From Taudactylus pleione (taxonomy: Eukaryota > Chordata > Amphibia > Anura > Myobatrachidae): a stretch of DNA of 64,000 nt. Where the stretch lies: the NCBI GenBank assembly GCA_031769625.1, contig JAUIMM010000534.1, positions 8,138,001-8,202,000 of the forward strand. The letters run 5' to 3'. Within the stretch, counting starts at the first letter, position 1, and each line of letters opens with the position of its first letter. The position numbers and the translations under genes were made by a program. Positions 46,039 to 57,490 of this stretch are shown here, piece by piece. The notes below the pieces were generated by a model, which saw only the letters and a program-made list of their open reading frames with translations, was not told where the DNA came from and ran no database searches.

Positions 46039-46223
46039 CAGGGGTTCCCAACCACGGCCCTCAAGGCACACTACCAGTCCTGGTTTTAAGGATAGCCATA
46101 CTTCAGTACAGGTGTCTTAATTTTAACCTCAGTTATTTTGATCTAACCAAATGTGCAAAAGCATGGCTATCCGTAAAACCTGGACTGTTAGTGTACCTTG
46201 AGGACCGAGGTAGGGAAACACTG
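46039..46223. mobile_element. hAT-like MITE, interrupted at its right border
   Basis: Ends CAGGGGTTCCCAACC and (inward) CAGTGTTTCCCTACC. The left duplication atctattc (46031-46038) has its partner at 46525-46532, beyond a second MITE that landed exactly on the right border. Confidence 0.85.
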
Positions 46224-46226
46224 ACC

Positions 46227-46519
46227 CAGGGCCGTAACTAGGGTAGTATGACCAATGCCATAGCACAGGGCACGCAGGGCAGGGGGTGCTGTTTGGGCCT
46301 GTCAATTTTCCTGTTTATCATCATTCTCACTTGTAGCTTCCTCTTCTTTTATCCCCAGCATCTCTTGGCCTTCCCTATCTCTTCCCTGGCTCTTCCCCAT
46401 GAAGCCATGGCCCTTTTTCAGGGTTGATATCTTATGTCCCTATTAAATGAAAATGGGGGGGGGGGGGGCGCCAATACTCTCTCTAGCACAGAGCACTAAA
46501 AAGTCTAATTACGGCTCTG
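46227..46519. mobile_element. hAT-like MITE nested on the border of another
   Basis: Same family as 42104-42371. Ends CAGGGCCGTAACTAG and (inward) CAGAGCCGTAATTAG. Duplication cactgacc (46219-46226) and cactgatc (46520-46527) with one mismatch. The duplicated target spans the last four bases of the older MITE and the first of its TSD. Confidence 0.88.
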
Positions 46520-46532
46520 CACTGATCTATTC

Positions 46533-49500
46533 ATATTCAGACTTTAATTTCATGTCGATTTTACAGTATTCTAACTTGTCAGCTAACACCTTGCTCTAAA
46601 AAACTATATATAAATCAAATGAAATGGCAGTGTCCATTATCAGTGAGAAGCAGGTATGCTATTCGCTTTAGCATGTCAATAACAGCCTAAATGGAATACA
46701 ATGTTCCAATGTGAATAATAAGTAGAATCTGTTTCTGTGTAACCTCATTCTCTGGGAGTCTGGTTTGCATGAATAATAAGCACTGTACTGTATGTATGTA
46801 CAAAATACTGAGCATATGTATGGAAACTGTAGTATAAGCTCTCATACCACTCAAAGATTATACAGAGCATATTCAATAAAGCAGCAGTATCTAGGTCACA
46901 GGACATATGGATATTTTTCATCATATATGTAAGATTGGAAAGTGCCTTCTGCCAGATACCAAATATCAGATAACTGAGTACCTGCAAGTAATAACCACCA
47001 GAAGCTCATATAGAAAATGAGTATACCATTTCCCTTACAACAATACACCTGAAAGCAATTGAACACAAAGACCTGCATTTACAAAGTGGCCTACTCTGTA
47101 ACGCCAAGGGTATGCGTATCCAGTAGTGTGAAAGCAAAGCTGTAACAAGGGTGGTGCAACATGTGCCCCTGCCAAAAGTGCAAAGACAGAAAAGGTGGAG
47201 ATGGAATGGGTTCAATTATATATATATATATATATATATATACGTGCATACATGCTGGGGCTTTGAGGATGGGTCCAGGCTTCTCGGCCATGCTGCCTGT
47301 CCAGCCTTAGCTCGGAGTGACTTCTGCCAGATACCAGATGCCAAATACCAGATATCAGCACAAAGATCAATAATTAGCCACAAAGGGAAGAATGTGCAGA
47401 GTCTTCACATGGAGTTGGAGGGTGGTCTAGTGGGGATGTAGTTACTTAGTCGACCTTAAGGTTGTCGATAGTCAAAATGTCTATAACCATGTCATTGTCT
47501 TTTTGACATAATGCTGTCATATTGTTTAAAGCATTTCAATCATGTATGTTTTACTATGATGTTTAAAGTTATAAAGCCAACAGGATTAAAATGGTTTAAA
47601 TAACATCACAACTGCATCTGCATTTTTTCCGTTAGCATGAAGCTCTCAACATTTTGATTGTCAACAGCAATTGTGTCTATGTTTCTTATGTACCCCCTGA
47701 CTTGTAAAAAGGCTAACCATGCCAACCATGGGCTTGGCATGTCTCCTTCATTGGGTTGACCACACCCTCTCCGGCAGCACAGTGACACTCCATGGCAGCG
47801 CCTACTATGCTGTACAAACTGAGATGGTGGGTTCAAGTCTTTTCTCTCAACCAAGTCAGTGAGATGTCTAGTTACAGCTCTATGTGTCAGTGATAAAAAC
47901 TTGAAACTAATTTGAAAAATAAAAACAATCAAACAAGCAAAACACATATATTGAGCATCATTCATTTTTAAAATTCTGGCATAAATATTATTGTTTCTTA
48001 ATAGAATTTGTGTCTAGTACGTACCACTACTATTTTATTTCCTTTCACTGTAAGAAAATGTTAACTTTTTAAAATGCTTTTCTAATCGAAGCAAGTCTAT
48101 TCATGTGCATCTCAAATACCAAAAAAAAGTATACATACAACATAGAACTGCCACATCCTTTTTTATTACACATACATTTTTTTAATCACACTTCCACAAT
48201 GCAACCCGTAATCTAGTTATAGGCCACAATGAGAAGGGTCTTTTGATGTTCAAATGTAGATCAATTTAGTGTTTAAGTTTTTTTTGTTATTTTTCTTGGT
48301 AAAAGGCACAGAATTGCCATTTTATCGCACTTGTACTCTGCTTTTATATTTTTACACCAGTAGGCTTTTAAAATCCCATTCATTTTCTTTTCATAGCTGG
48401 ACTGTTGATATTTTATTGATGCCCATGTTTAGAAGAAAAGAAAAGGTCAGTCTATTAGGTGAACAAAAAGGTCTGGAAATTCAAAAGGGCCCTCTCTAAT
48501 GTCACTATTCACTTTGTGCAAAAGTCAGACCAGTGGGAACTAGGCAGAAATCATACAGAGATCGTTAATATTAATGAGTCACCATCAGCCACACACAATT
48601 TTTCTGTCATTAAAATACACATAGGAAGCAACTCAATGTGACACAAGCAGCAAACTTTGAAGATCTTTTTTCCATCCCACTGACCTCTTAATGCTTTGAC
48701 AGAAGCGGGGTATGAAAGTATTAGGGAGAAAAAGCAAAGCATTCGACAGCCAAACATATAATACAGCCATTGCATATGCTGTTCTGTCAGACATTCCACA
48801 AGAAAGACACAGAAAGGAAGATATATGTTTATGTCGCTGCAACACCTATCATACTGTAGTTTTAGTCTTGCAAGCTTGTAGTAATTGCAGATATAGTTCA
48901 ACAACACCTAGAGGCACAATTTCAATACTGGCCACCAGCAATAAGCAACATGTGTATCCCTACCTGTTGTGGAACTACATGACTCACAATGGCCAATCGG
49001 CCTTTTCAGTTGCTGTTGGAACGTAAGGCATGACAATCTCCAATGCTGAGACTTTTAGTTCTACACCAACTGGAGATGACCCAAGATGCCTAGCCATTCT
49101 GGCACAAAAATAAACTCCTAAAAGTTTCCGGTTTGACAAAACACACATACACATGAGATGTACAGTCCTTCTCAATACAATGGAATACCAAGGCACACCC
49201 AGCTGCACGGATTTCTGTCTAAATACAATGCTAGATATGCTGCCTACATGGTTTAATTGTAAATCTCCATTTGCAGTGAAATCTTGCCTTCCATAAATAT
49301 ACAGTACTGAATAGAGTACTGATTTTGTACTCGAGTAACATAGAAATATGTGCGTTATATACAATGTATCCACGGTGACAATGGCTGTCAGGTGCTCCCC
49401 TGCTATAAATCATCAAGTCTTTTCAGTACTCTAAAAATAGAAAGACTAGGAAGTATAGAGCGTTTCTTACCTCTTTACTTGTATCCCCAAGTTCTTTATT

Positions 49501-51731
49501 CCCCTCTTCTCAGCTGAGTAGTAAATCACGGCAGGTAAACGGAAGATACAGCACAATAGCAGAAAGGTGACCCGAACTGGATCCGTCAGGCGTTGTCCCA
49601 GCACTTCCAGCTACTATGTTAGTGGAGGGAGCTGTCCACAGCTCACGGTGCTGAACCATGAAGTGAACACAGAGTTGTTTGGCTAAGGTGGAGCCCCAGC
49701 GAGCTGGGGAGGTGGAGACAAACACACAGTCAGGAATCCTTTTTTTTTTTATCATAAGGACTCTTCCATCTGTCTCTAAGAGGCAGGGTGGCGAGAATGA
49801 AGGAAGCTTTCAAAATCCTAATGCAAACTGTTGCTAACAACTTCTTTATAGTCTCTGCGATCTCCAAAGATCATGTTTCAGTTTACATTTGTAACCAATA
49901 ACCTGCACTGACTATCAAACTGGTACATTTGAGATATGCATGAATCCCCATATAACCTGTATATGTTGCAATGAACACATTGCCTGGTCAGAAGTATTAT
50001 TTGTATTGTTATTAATAATAAATAACAAAGTACTTTTCTTTTTTATTACATAATAAATATCAGTAGAGATTATGGTGGGTGAATAACATTTTAGAACAGT
50101 ATTTAAAAATAAAACAGAACAGTTGGACTCCATTCTACCGTACTCCCTCAACATATGATTAATAAATTACATGCAATGTGCAGTGCAATTAGAGGGAGGG
50201 ATAAAGTGAAGACTTCCTTACAATTAAAGAACTGACATTTAAATTATAATGAAATGCTGCCCAACTGTCAGAGCAGCAGGAAGGGGCGTCCTCCCTCCTC
50301 CACTGAAGCCACAGCAGATAGCACAAAATGTTAATTATGTCTACAGTAGGGTGTCACTATTCACAGTATGTTGTGTGTTATTAAGAATTTAAAGAGCCTT
50401 AGGGAAACTTTTTTTTCCTCATAAGATGCCACTAACTCTCTAAGATGTTAGGTTAGTGTTATCATGTTGACAATTAATGCAGGTTATTGTAAATATATAG
50501 CAATGAAAAATAATCTGACATGTATAATGTGACATTGTACAAATACAGTAAGCTTCATTGTTTATTGCATTAGATGTATCAGTATTGTGTGACACCACTA
50601 CCCAGCAACTGCATGCATTGCCAGTGGAAACCAATGTCATGCAAATGTATTTGTGAGCTCCCAATGCAAAATTAATCATCGATGAGAACGTACCTGTCAG
50701 GAACAAATAAACTCACCTTGCCTTTGTTACACAATACACACTGTTGTTCCCTACATACGCCCTCTTCTGGGGAGAGCCCATAGTTGCACAAACACTCTGC
50801 CATGAATTTGAATATTGTTGTTCATTTACATAACATCTAATGACAAACAAGACTTGCAAGCAAACACACACCTATGCATAATGCTCAATTAATTGTTTTA
50901 TTTTCTGCTAAATAGAAGTGTCAGTAGCTTGTCAGCATACCCAGAGAAGGCTTTACATTTATGCTCTAATATGAGTCAATATCCATGTGTACTGGAGTAT
51001 TATAGTGCAAAATGACATATTTTTAAAGTATATATTTTTTATGATTCTTCATAATGAGGAAACAATGTCGCTATTGTATTGCATTTCTGCTTGGCAGTGC
51101 CATGCAAGCTTGTACTATTTTAGATTAAATTTTTTCACTAGAGAGTATTGTTTATTTTCTGTATTGGATTAGATTTATCTTTACATCAGCAAACCAGGCA
51201 ATTGTAATGGTTTTCAGGTTTGTTTATGTTGAATTCCAGATTCTACAAAGTGGGGTTGATGCAGAGTTGTCTCCAACTGCGGCCAAATGTGAAGACGCAA
51301 ATTGCATTCACTAAAGAAGCCGTAATATGTACCACATGTTTCTTACTGTAAGATGTGTATCAGTTCATAGGCAAACACAGGTAGTTTCCGGTTGCCTGGG
51401 AACACCGTTCCCCAGCTAACACCATGACCACAATAGAAATATCATGGAATTTTACTAGTGCTACATGTTCTTCTCAGTATCACAAAAGAAATAATTAGCA
51501 CCACCTGTGGATCTTTTAACATGTGTCAGCCATTTATGTTGTAAACCATTTATTTTATGTTCAGCAAACACTTTCACTGTTATGCATTAGTTACATTTAA
51601 AACATCTCTATAACACAGGAGAAACAGCTCCCTTCTCATGTACAAAAAAATACAAGTTTTGCTTAAACACGCACACAAAAACATAATATATGCTCTAGAA
51701 ACAAAGGAATGACCAAGCAGCATCATTGGAA
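46533..51731. other. Long non-coding stretch, mostly unique-looking
   Basis: No protein gene recognised on either strand. Frames are at most about 130 codons with no known motif. It contains a TA tract at 47217-47242 and a possible SINE fragment at 47773-47900. A moderately GC-rich patch at 49520-49740 is the only place that could hold an unrecognised exon. Confidence 0.45.
47773..47900 (+). mobile_element. Possible tRNA-derived SINE fragment
   Basis: GGCAGCACAGTGACACTCC and then GTGGGTTCAAGTC resemble the A-box and B-box of vertebrate tRNA-derived SINEs, with the intervening 'cctactatgctgtacaaact' typical of that head. No tail or TSD was identified. Confidence 0.35.
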
Positions 51732-51742
51732 CATTTATAAAC

Positions 51743-53977
51743 GGCATGCGGTCATAATACCGAAATTCGGGATGATGGCGCTTAGAATGCCGGCACTGGA
51801 ATCCCAACACCTGTCAGAATCCCAGAGCGGGATCCAGATGGTTAGCGGGAGGGTTAGGGTTAGGCAGTGCTTAAAGTGGTCCTAGAGAAGTGGTGGAACT
51901 CACTGCCCCCCTTACTGCTTATTCAATAAAGGGACAGGGTGCACCACAGACGCGTGCTAAAAAGAGGCGTGGTCTCAAAAGAAAGGGGCAAGGCCAAACA
52001 ATAGTATTTCCAATTCAAATTACGCCACACAGTAGCACAATCGTGATTCACATTACACCACATAGTAGTGTCCCTTATTCATGTATAACACACAGCAGTG
52101 CCCCTTTTACAGAATGCCCACATGTGTGCCCCTTATACACAATGCCCACAGTAGTAGTGCCCCTTATACAATGCCCACAGCAGTATATGCCTATATGTAT
52201 AATTAGGGGGGCACACTGCACTGTCAATCTAAATGAATTGAACACTGTCTGTCACTTACCCTAACATCCACTGGGACAGACAGTGCACAGTGGAGGACGG
52301 TACAGCCGGTGATTAATTCCCAGTTGGTGGCTCCTACTGGACTTCCTGCTGAGCCCGCTCCTCGGTGGGTGGTGGACGTAGAAGGGAGCCAGGGAGATGG
52401 GCCAGCGCAGCCACGTGGCATCATGAAATCATACCCATGATGCCGTGTGCCTGCGCTGGCCCATCTCCCTAGCCAATCATCCAACCTCCGCCGGCCACAC
52501 TCAGTACAAGCAAGTGAGACTGTGCCAGGGCCAGCCGGGCAATGCTGCGGACCCGCGGCAGAGAGGAGCTTTGTGCCCCCGAGCCCCCAGGACCCCTCGG
52601 AACCTTGGAGCCCGGCACAGATGTGCCCCTAGTCTCCCCCTGTTGCCGGGCCTGCCCTTATGCAGTCTCCCCAGTAGTGGTAGTGCCTCTTATGCAATGC
52701 CCACTGTAGTGGTGCCCCTTATGCAATGCCCACTGTAGTGGTGCCCCTTATGCAGTGCTGTCAGTAGTGGTGCCCCTTATGCAGTGCCCCCAGTAGTGGA
52801 AAGTGCCCCTTATGTAGTGCCCACAGTGGTAGTGCCCTTATGCAGTGCCCTCAGTAGTGGTGCCCCTTATGCAGTGCCCTCAGTAGTGGTGCCCCTTATG
52901 CAGTGCCTTCAGTAGTGGTGCCCCTTATGAAGTACCCCCAGTAGTGGTAGTGCCCCTTATGCAGTGCCCACAGTGGTAGTGCCCCTTATGCAGTGCCCCA
53001 GGAGTGGTGTCCCTTATGCAGTGCCCCCTATGCAGTGCCCCCATTAGTAATCCCCCTGTAATAGTGCCCCCAATAGTAGTGCCCCTAGTAGTAATGCCCC
53101 CTGTAGTAGTGCCCCCAGTAGTAGTGCCCCCTGTAGTAGTAGTGTCCCCAGTAGTAATTCCCCCAATATTAGTTCTGCCTAAGCAATGCCCCAAATAGTA
53201 ATGTCCCCCCAGTTGTAGTGCCTCCTGAGTAATGCCCCCAGTAGTAGTGCCCCCTCTAGTAGTGCCCCCAGTTAGAGTGCCCCCAGAAGTAGTGCCCCCT
53301 GAGTAATGCCCCCTATAGTAGTGCGTGCCCCCAGTAGTAATGCCCCCTATAGTGAAGCCACTTACATTAAAAACAACCCCAAAGCCTAATACTTACCTTA
53401 AGCCCTGCTCCCGCATCCACTGCCGTCTGGTCTGCCTGGCTGCTCCTCTGAACTATGGGAGAGACGTCATGATGTCATGATGCCTCTCCCATAGTGCACT
53501 GCACACTGCGGGAGCCGGAAGCCGGAGCCCAGGTGTGTGCTCCAGCCTCCGGTTGACGCTGGCACTGCGGAGAGGGAGCCTGGAGCCCACTTTTTACAAA
53601 ATCTCAGCGGGTGCCTGGCAAATGGAGCCTCCCTGTGGCACCGGGCTGAGGTGGGTAGGGAGGAGGAACTGGTTCCATCTCCAAATAGAAGTGACAGAAA
53701 ACAGTTCCACCCCAGTCTGGCCTGCTTTATCCCCTGAGGTTAGGGTTAGGCATTAGGGGGAGGGTTAGGGTTAGGCATTAAGGGGAGAGGGTTAGGTTTA
53801 GGGTGCGGGGGGATGTTAGGTTTAGGCACTAGTGGGGGAGGTTAGGTTTAGGCTCCAGGAGGAAGGGTTAGGGAAGGGAGATGGGGAGGGTTAGAATGCT
53901 GACCTTCAGGTGTCGGCATCCTAACCCTGTCAGGATGCCGGCATCAGGATTCTGACCGCTGGGATCCTGAGCGCCGG
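51743..53977 (+). mobile_element. Element with telomere-like minisatellite (TL copy 4), split by an insertion
   Basis: The left end GGCATGCGGTCATAATACC and the right end ..CCTGAGCGCCGG are flanked by the direct repeat catttataaac (51732-51742 and 53978-53988). The TTAGGGTTAGGCA array begins at about 51850, stops at about 51875 and resumes at about 53737, so a 1.86-kb element sits in the array. Confidence 0.7.
51877..53735. mobile_element. Minisatellite-bearing element nested in TL copy 4 (copy 3 of the array family)
   Basis: Possible inverted ends are AGTGGTGGAACTCAC near 51890 and (inward) ACTGGGGTGGAACTG near 53715. The interior has the 'ccccttatgcagtgcccc' array at 52040-52200 and 52650-53350. 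It also has ACTTACCT at 53391, a gagacgtcatgatg palindrome near 53460, and a long hairpin at about 52395-52470 (gggagatgggccagcgcag and its inverse). Confidence 0.55.
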
Positions 53978-53988
53978 CATTTATAAAC

Positions 53989-54939
53989 AGCCAATCGCAA
54001 GTAGCTCACTAATACTGTCTTCTGCTATGTGTACCTGTCACTGACTACTCGCAAATTCAGAATCATACAAGTCTGCATGGATGAATATACATAGCTACAG
54101 CAAATTCATGCAATATACACTACAGCAACTGATATAAATTGCACTCGTCATCAGGACCAATGACAGCAAGTAGCTCAGAAAATCGCACAGACATCAAGAC
54201 CATCGATCCAGCTTCCTGCTTACCTCCAAAGGTATAATTCCCATGGTAGCAGGAGGTGCAACTGCTATGGGGAATGCAGCTCCCCTATCAAAACCACATG
54301 TGTATATATGACCTTGGACAGTACTTGGGGTTTCTTACAAAACTCTGCTATAGGATGCACAAATGTCTAGTTACACTCTCCCCCACGCTTTTGTAGTTCA
54401 TAAGTGTGGCAGCATAAACTGTGAGTCACATGATTCATCTGCAGGTGAGTTCATTTGTTAATGGGGCATATTTATTATATTATGTGGTAAAGCCACAAAT
54501 GTTAGCATTCCTTATCACCACATGGCACAGTGATTTGGAATTCCTTTTTCTTTTTTTGGAATTAATTTACTCTGGTCAAGAGAAACCAGGTCACGGGCTC
54601 CGATAGGACCCAGTGACGGCAAAAGCTAAAAAGTAAACTGATATCTCATGCCAGTGGTTCTCAAACTCTATCCTCAGGTACCTTAACAATCCAAGTTTTA
54701 ACTGATCTATTGCATAATTATAACATGGCATTAGAAAATCGGGCCAGTTACAAAAGCTAAGCTTTAATGGGGCATTATCTCTTATATCTGCTATGGTACA
54801 CCCTTCTTACAAAGCCCCAATACTCCATATTATAGCCATTTATAGGGGATTGACTTCTGCACTTAGCTTCCTAAGTAGCCCCTATATAACATGAGCCATG
54901 TAGTGACCGAAATCATTGATCACATTTGTAAGAGGCTTG
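53989..54939. other. Non-coding; hAT MITE end fragment near 54651
   Basis: CAGTGGTTCTCAAACTC at about 54653 matches the tip of the MITE at 1786-1989, but no partner end follows. The rest has no recognised feature. Confidence 0.45.
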
Positions 54940-55538
54940 GGCCCTCATTCAGAGCCGCTCGTTAGCGGCAGTACGCTCGTTCCGAGCGATGTTTGCACAT
55001 CTGCGCATGCGTACGCTTTTTAGTACGCATGCGCGAACCAGTCAGTGCGGCCGAAAATCCTTTGTACGCTATATAGCGAGTGCCTGCTATTTTGAGTGAC
55101 AGAATGAGGCGTATGTGGGTGGTAATAGGGGAAGGTGCTTGAAAATGGGGAGTGGAGATCCGAACGCAGGCGTGCTTAAAGGTCAAAACGGGCGTTTTAT
55201 GGGTGTGTATATTTAAAACAGCAGCGTCATTGACCACGTCACTGGGTTATTTTATAGCCAGAACTGCACGCAAATTTGTGGTAGCAAACACCAACCACAA
55301 GAATAGCGAGCAGTTCATACGCTGGTCGATGTACTCGATTAATCTAATAAATAGCGGACATGACGTAGGATGCGTGCGGCCAGGGGGCGTTTTTAACAAA
55401 TAAACGAGCGTATGTTTTGCACGTTCGTTCAGACTTAGAGGTGTGAACAGACTGCAATGTGCGTACGGATCATTTGAATAGCCACCCCTTGTTTTTAAAC
55501 GAACGACCGCAAATAGCGTCCGGCTCTGAATGAGGGCC
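54940..55538. mobile_element. 599-bp GATTCAGAGC MITE, copy D
   Basis: Ends GGCCCTCATTCAGAG on both sides, TTG duplication at 54937-54939 and 55539-55541. Very close to copy C. Confidence 0.88.
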
Positions 55539-55564
55539 TTGGTTCATTCCATTCCATGTAGAAC

Positions 55565-56418
55565 TCGCAGCATGATTTAGAGATGTACACTATAGCAATA
55601 TTTACATACTTGAGCGATTATCGGTGAACTGTTCATTGGTCGCACTGCACACTCATCAAGGTATCTCCGTGATGCCGCTCTCTGTGAGGTTTCCTTCAAA
55701 AAAGTGAATGACAGGGACCATTTGGGGGAGGTAACGGGGAGGGCGACAAAAATCGCAGGCATACCACAAACGTTTTTGGGGTGTGTCATAGCCTGCGATG
55801 GCTCAGATCAGGCAGCCATTCTGCGTGACCATTGGGCTGCTCAGATGGCCGATTATCAAATGATCTGTGATGGCGGCTGTGTATTTGTTTGCAGGGCCGC
55901 CGACAGCTGCGCCAGGCCCAGGTGACAGGGGGCGTGGCTTAATCGCAGTTGGCGTGGCCATGCCTCCTTAGAAAAAACAGAAAAGAAAAAAATCAGTTTT
56001 GCGCCAGGGAGGGATGTGCTGTGTGCCCCTCAGCCCAGCGCACAGCCAATGGGGGGCGCTATCAGTGTGATCGTTCCCCCCAAAGGCATAGGAGACTGCT
56101 CCGACTGCTGCTTTAGCAGCCGCGAGCAGTCTCCCAGGGCAGCCCAGCACACAGCAGCGTGTGTTGGGCTGCTGTGACGTAAGAGGGAGGTGGAGCGGTG
56201 CCGGACCCCTCCAGCAGGCCCTGGTAATTAGTACCCGCCCCCTCTGCGCCCCTGTTTGTGCGCACTTGCTTGGGTTTGCAAAGCCGCAGAGGGTGGGGGG
56301 GGGGCGTCTCAATACATTTACAGCCGGCTACAGCATTAGCATATTTTGGCATAGCAGTTGCGTGCGGGGCCACAGCTGAGATTGCAATAGTGTACGTCTC
56401 TGAATCAGGCCCTCGGTA
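55565..56418. mobile_element. Composite MITE related to 31368
   Basis: A worn left end near 55572 (atgatttagagatgtacac) and the right end tctctgaatcaggccc near 56415 match the 31368 family. The middle (about 55895-56320, starting GCAGGGCCGCCGACAGC) is unrelated GC-rich sequence, probably a nested insertion, with a hairpin 'gactgct-agcagtc' near 56092-56135. Confidence 0.55.
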
Positions 56419-57100
56419 TATACTAATTCTGCCAATGCACATATGAGCACATGGTTAGCAGATATAAACAAACTCACAAACTGACCTTCTGCTATAAGAA
56501 TTGGACGTGCAACTGAATTCGTGTCATTCAGAAATAATATGTGAATTTGTCATTTAAAAAAAAAATTATTTTCAAACTCGTTTTTATTAAAATTAGAACC
56601 TTTTGTGAAGAGTCACAATTACTCTGTATAAATTTTTAAAACATTGTATTAATTAGGTTCAAATATTTGGAAAAGATTACTTTCTTTTTTTTTCTTTTTG
56701 CTATTAATCATAATAGTAGACATCGTAACATTCTAAATAAAAATTAGGTGAAAAAAAACAAAAAAAACAAAACCCTTTTCTGTATTTGGTGTAATCAGGC
56801 AGGAAGACACTTCAGTGTTTGATAACAGTGGGATATTGTAGCTGAAGAGGATGTTAGCTGATCATGTGATACTTTTCTAGCCTACATTCAATTACATGCC
56901 AGCCACCCTCTTCAAACTAGAATGCCCGCTGTTTCCAGACAATACGGTGTCTCCTAGCCAGACTACTGCTGTAAAACATAGAAAATTGTTTTTCACTAGG
57001 GCATTGTTCAACCTCTGTATGCAGATGTAGTATAGCAAATAGAATATAACATTTCAATTTTAATACTAGTCCTGTATGAATGACACATGCTGTATGACTG
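56419..57100. other. Non-coding, AT-rich
   Basis: A-rich and T-rich runs, no gene recognised. Confidence 0.5.
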
Positions 57101-57177
57101 CAGTGGCAAACGCAGGATTTTGAAAGGGGGGGGTTCCAAATTTTTGGTTACCGAACCAATGAAAAAACATCTAGACA
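57101..57177 (+). mobile_element. Truncated CAGTGGC-ended element
   Basis: CAGTGGCAAACGCAGGATTT resembles hAT MITE tips. It runs straight into the GATA array, and no right end was found. Confidence 0.4.
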
Positions 57178-57180
57178 CAA

Positions 57181-57243
<63 letters not shown>

Positions 57244-57264
57244 TGAGATAGATAGATAGTTAAG

Positions 57265-57329
<65 letters not shown>

Positions 57330-57376
57330 TGAGATAGATAGATAGATAGATAGACAGATAGATAAATATGAGATAG

Positions 57377-57407
<31 letters not shown>

Positions 57408-57423
57408 GATAGATATGAGATAA
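57178..57423. repeat. (GATA)n microsatellite, about 245 bp
   Basis: Long TAGA/GATA run broken by repeated 'tatgagata' interruptions at roughly 85-110-base spacing, so short higher-order duplication has occurred within it. Confidence 0.95.
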
Positions 57424-57424
57424 A

Positions 57425-57490
57425 TGGAAAGCAGTCGGGAAGCCGACGGACGAAATCCCGACCGCCGGCTTCCCGACTGTCTAATCCCAG
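57425..57490 (+). mobile_element. TL element 5' fragment
   Basis: 'ggaaagcagtcgggaagccg' through 'gactgtctaatccca' matches the first ~70 bases of TL copy 3 (37265) and then ends. Confidence 0.7.

Noticed and set aside
49510..49755. Possible first coding exon on the minus strand (81 codons, GC-richer)
   Set aside because: No recognisable domain and no supporting splice or start context beyond an ATG. Length is within chance.
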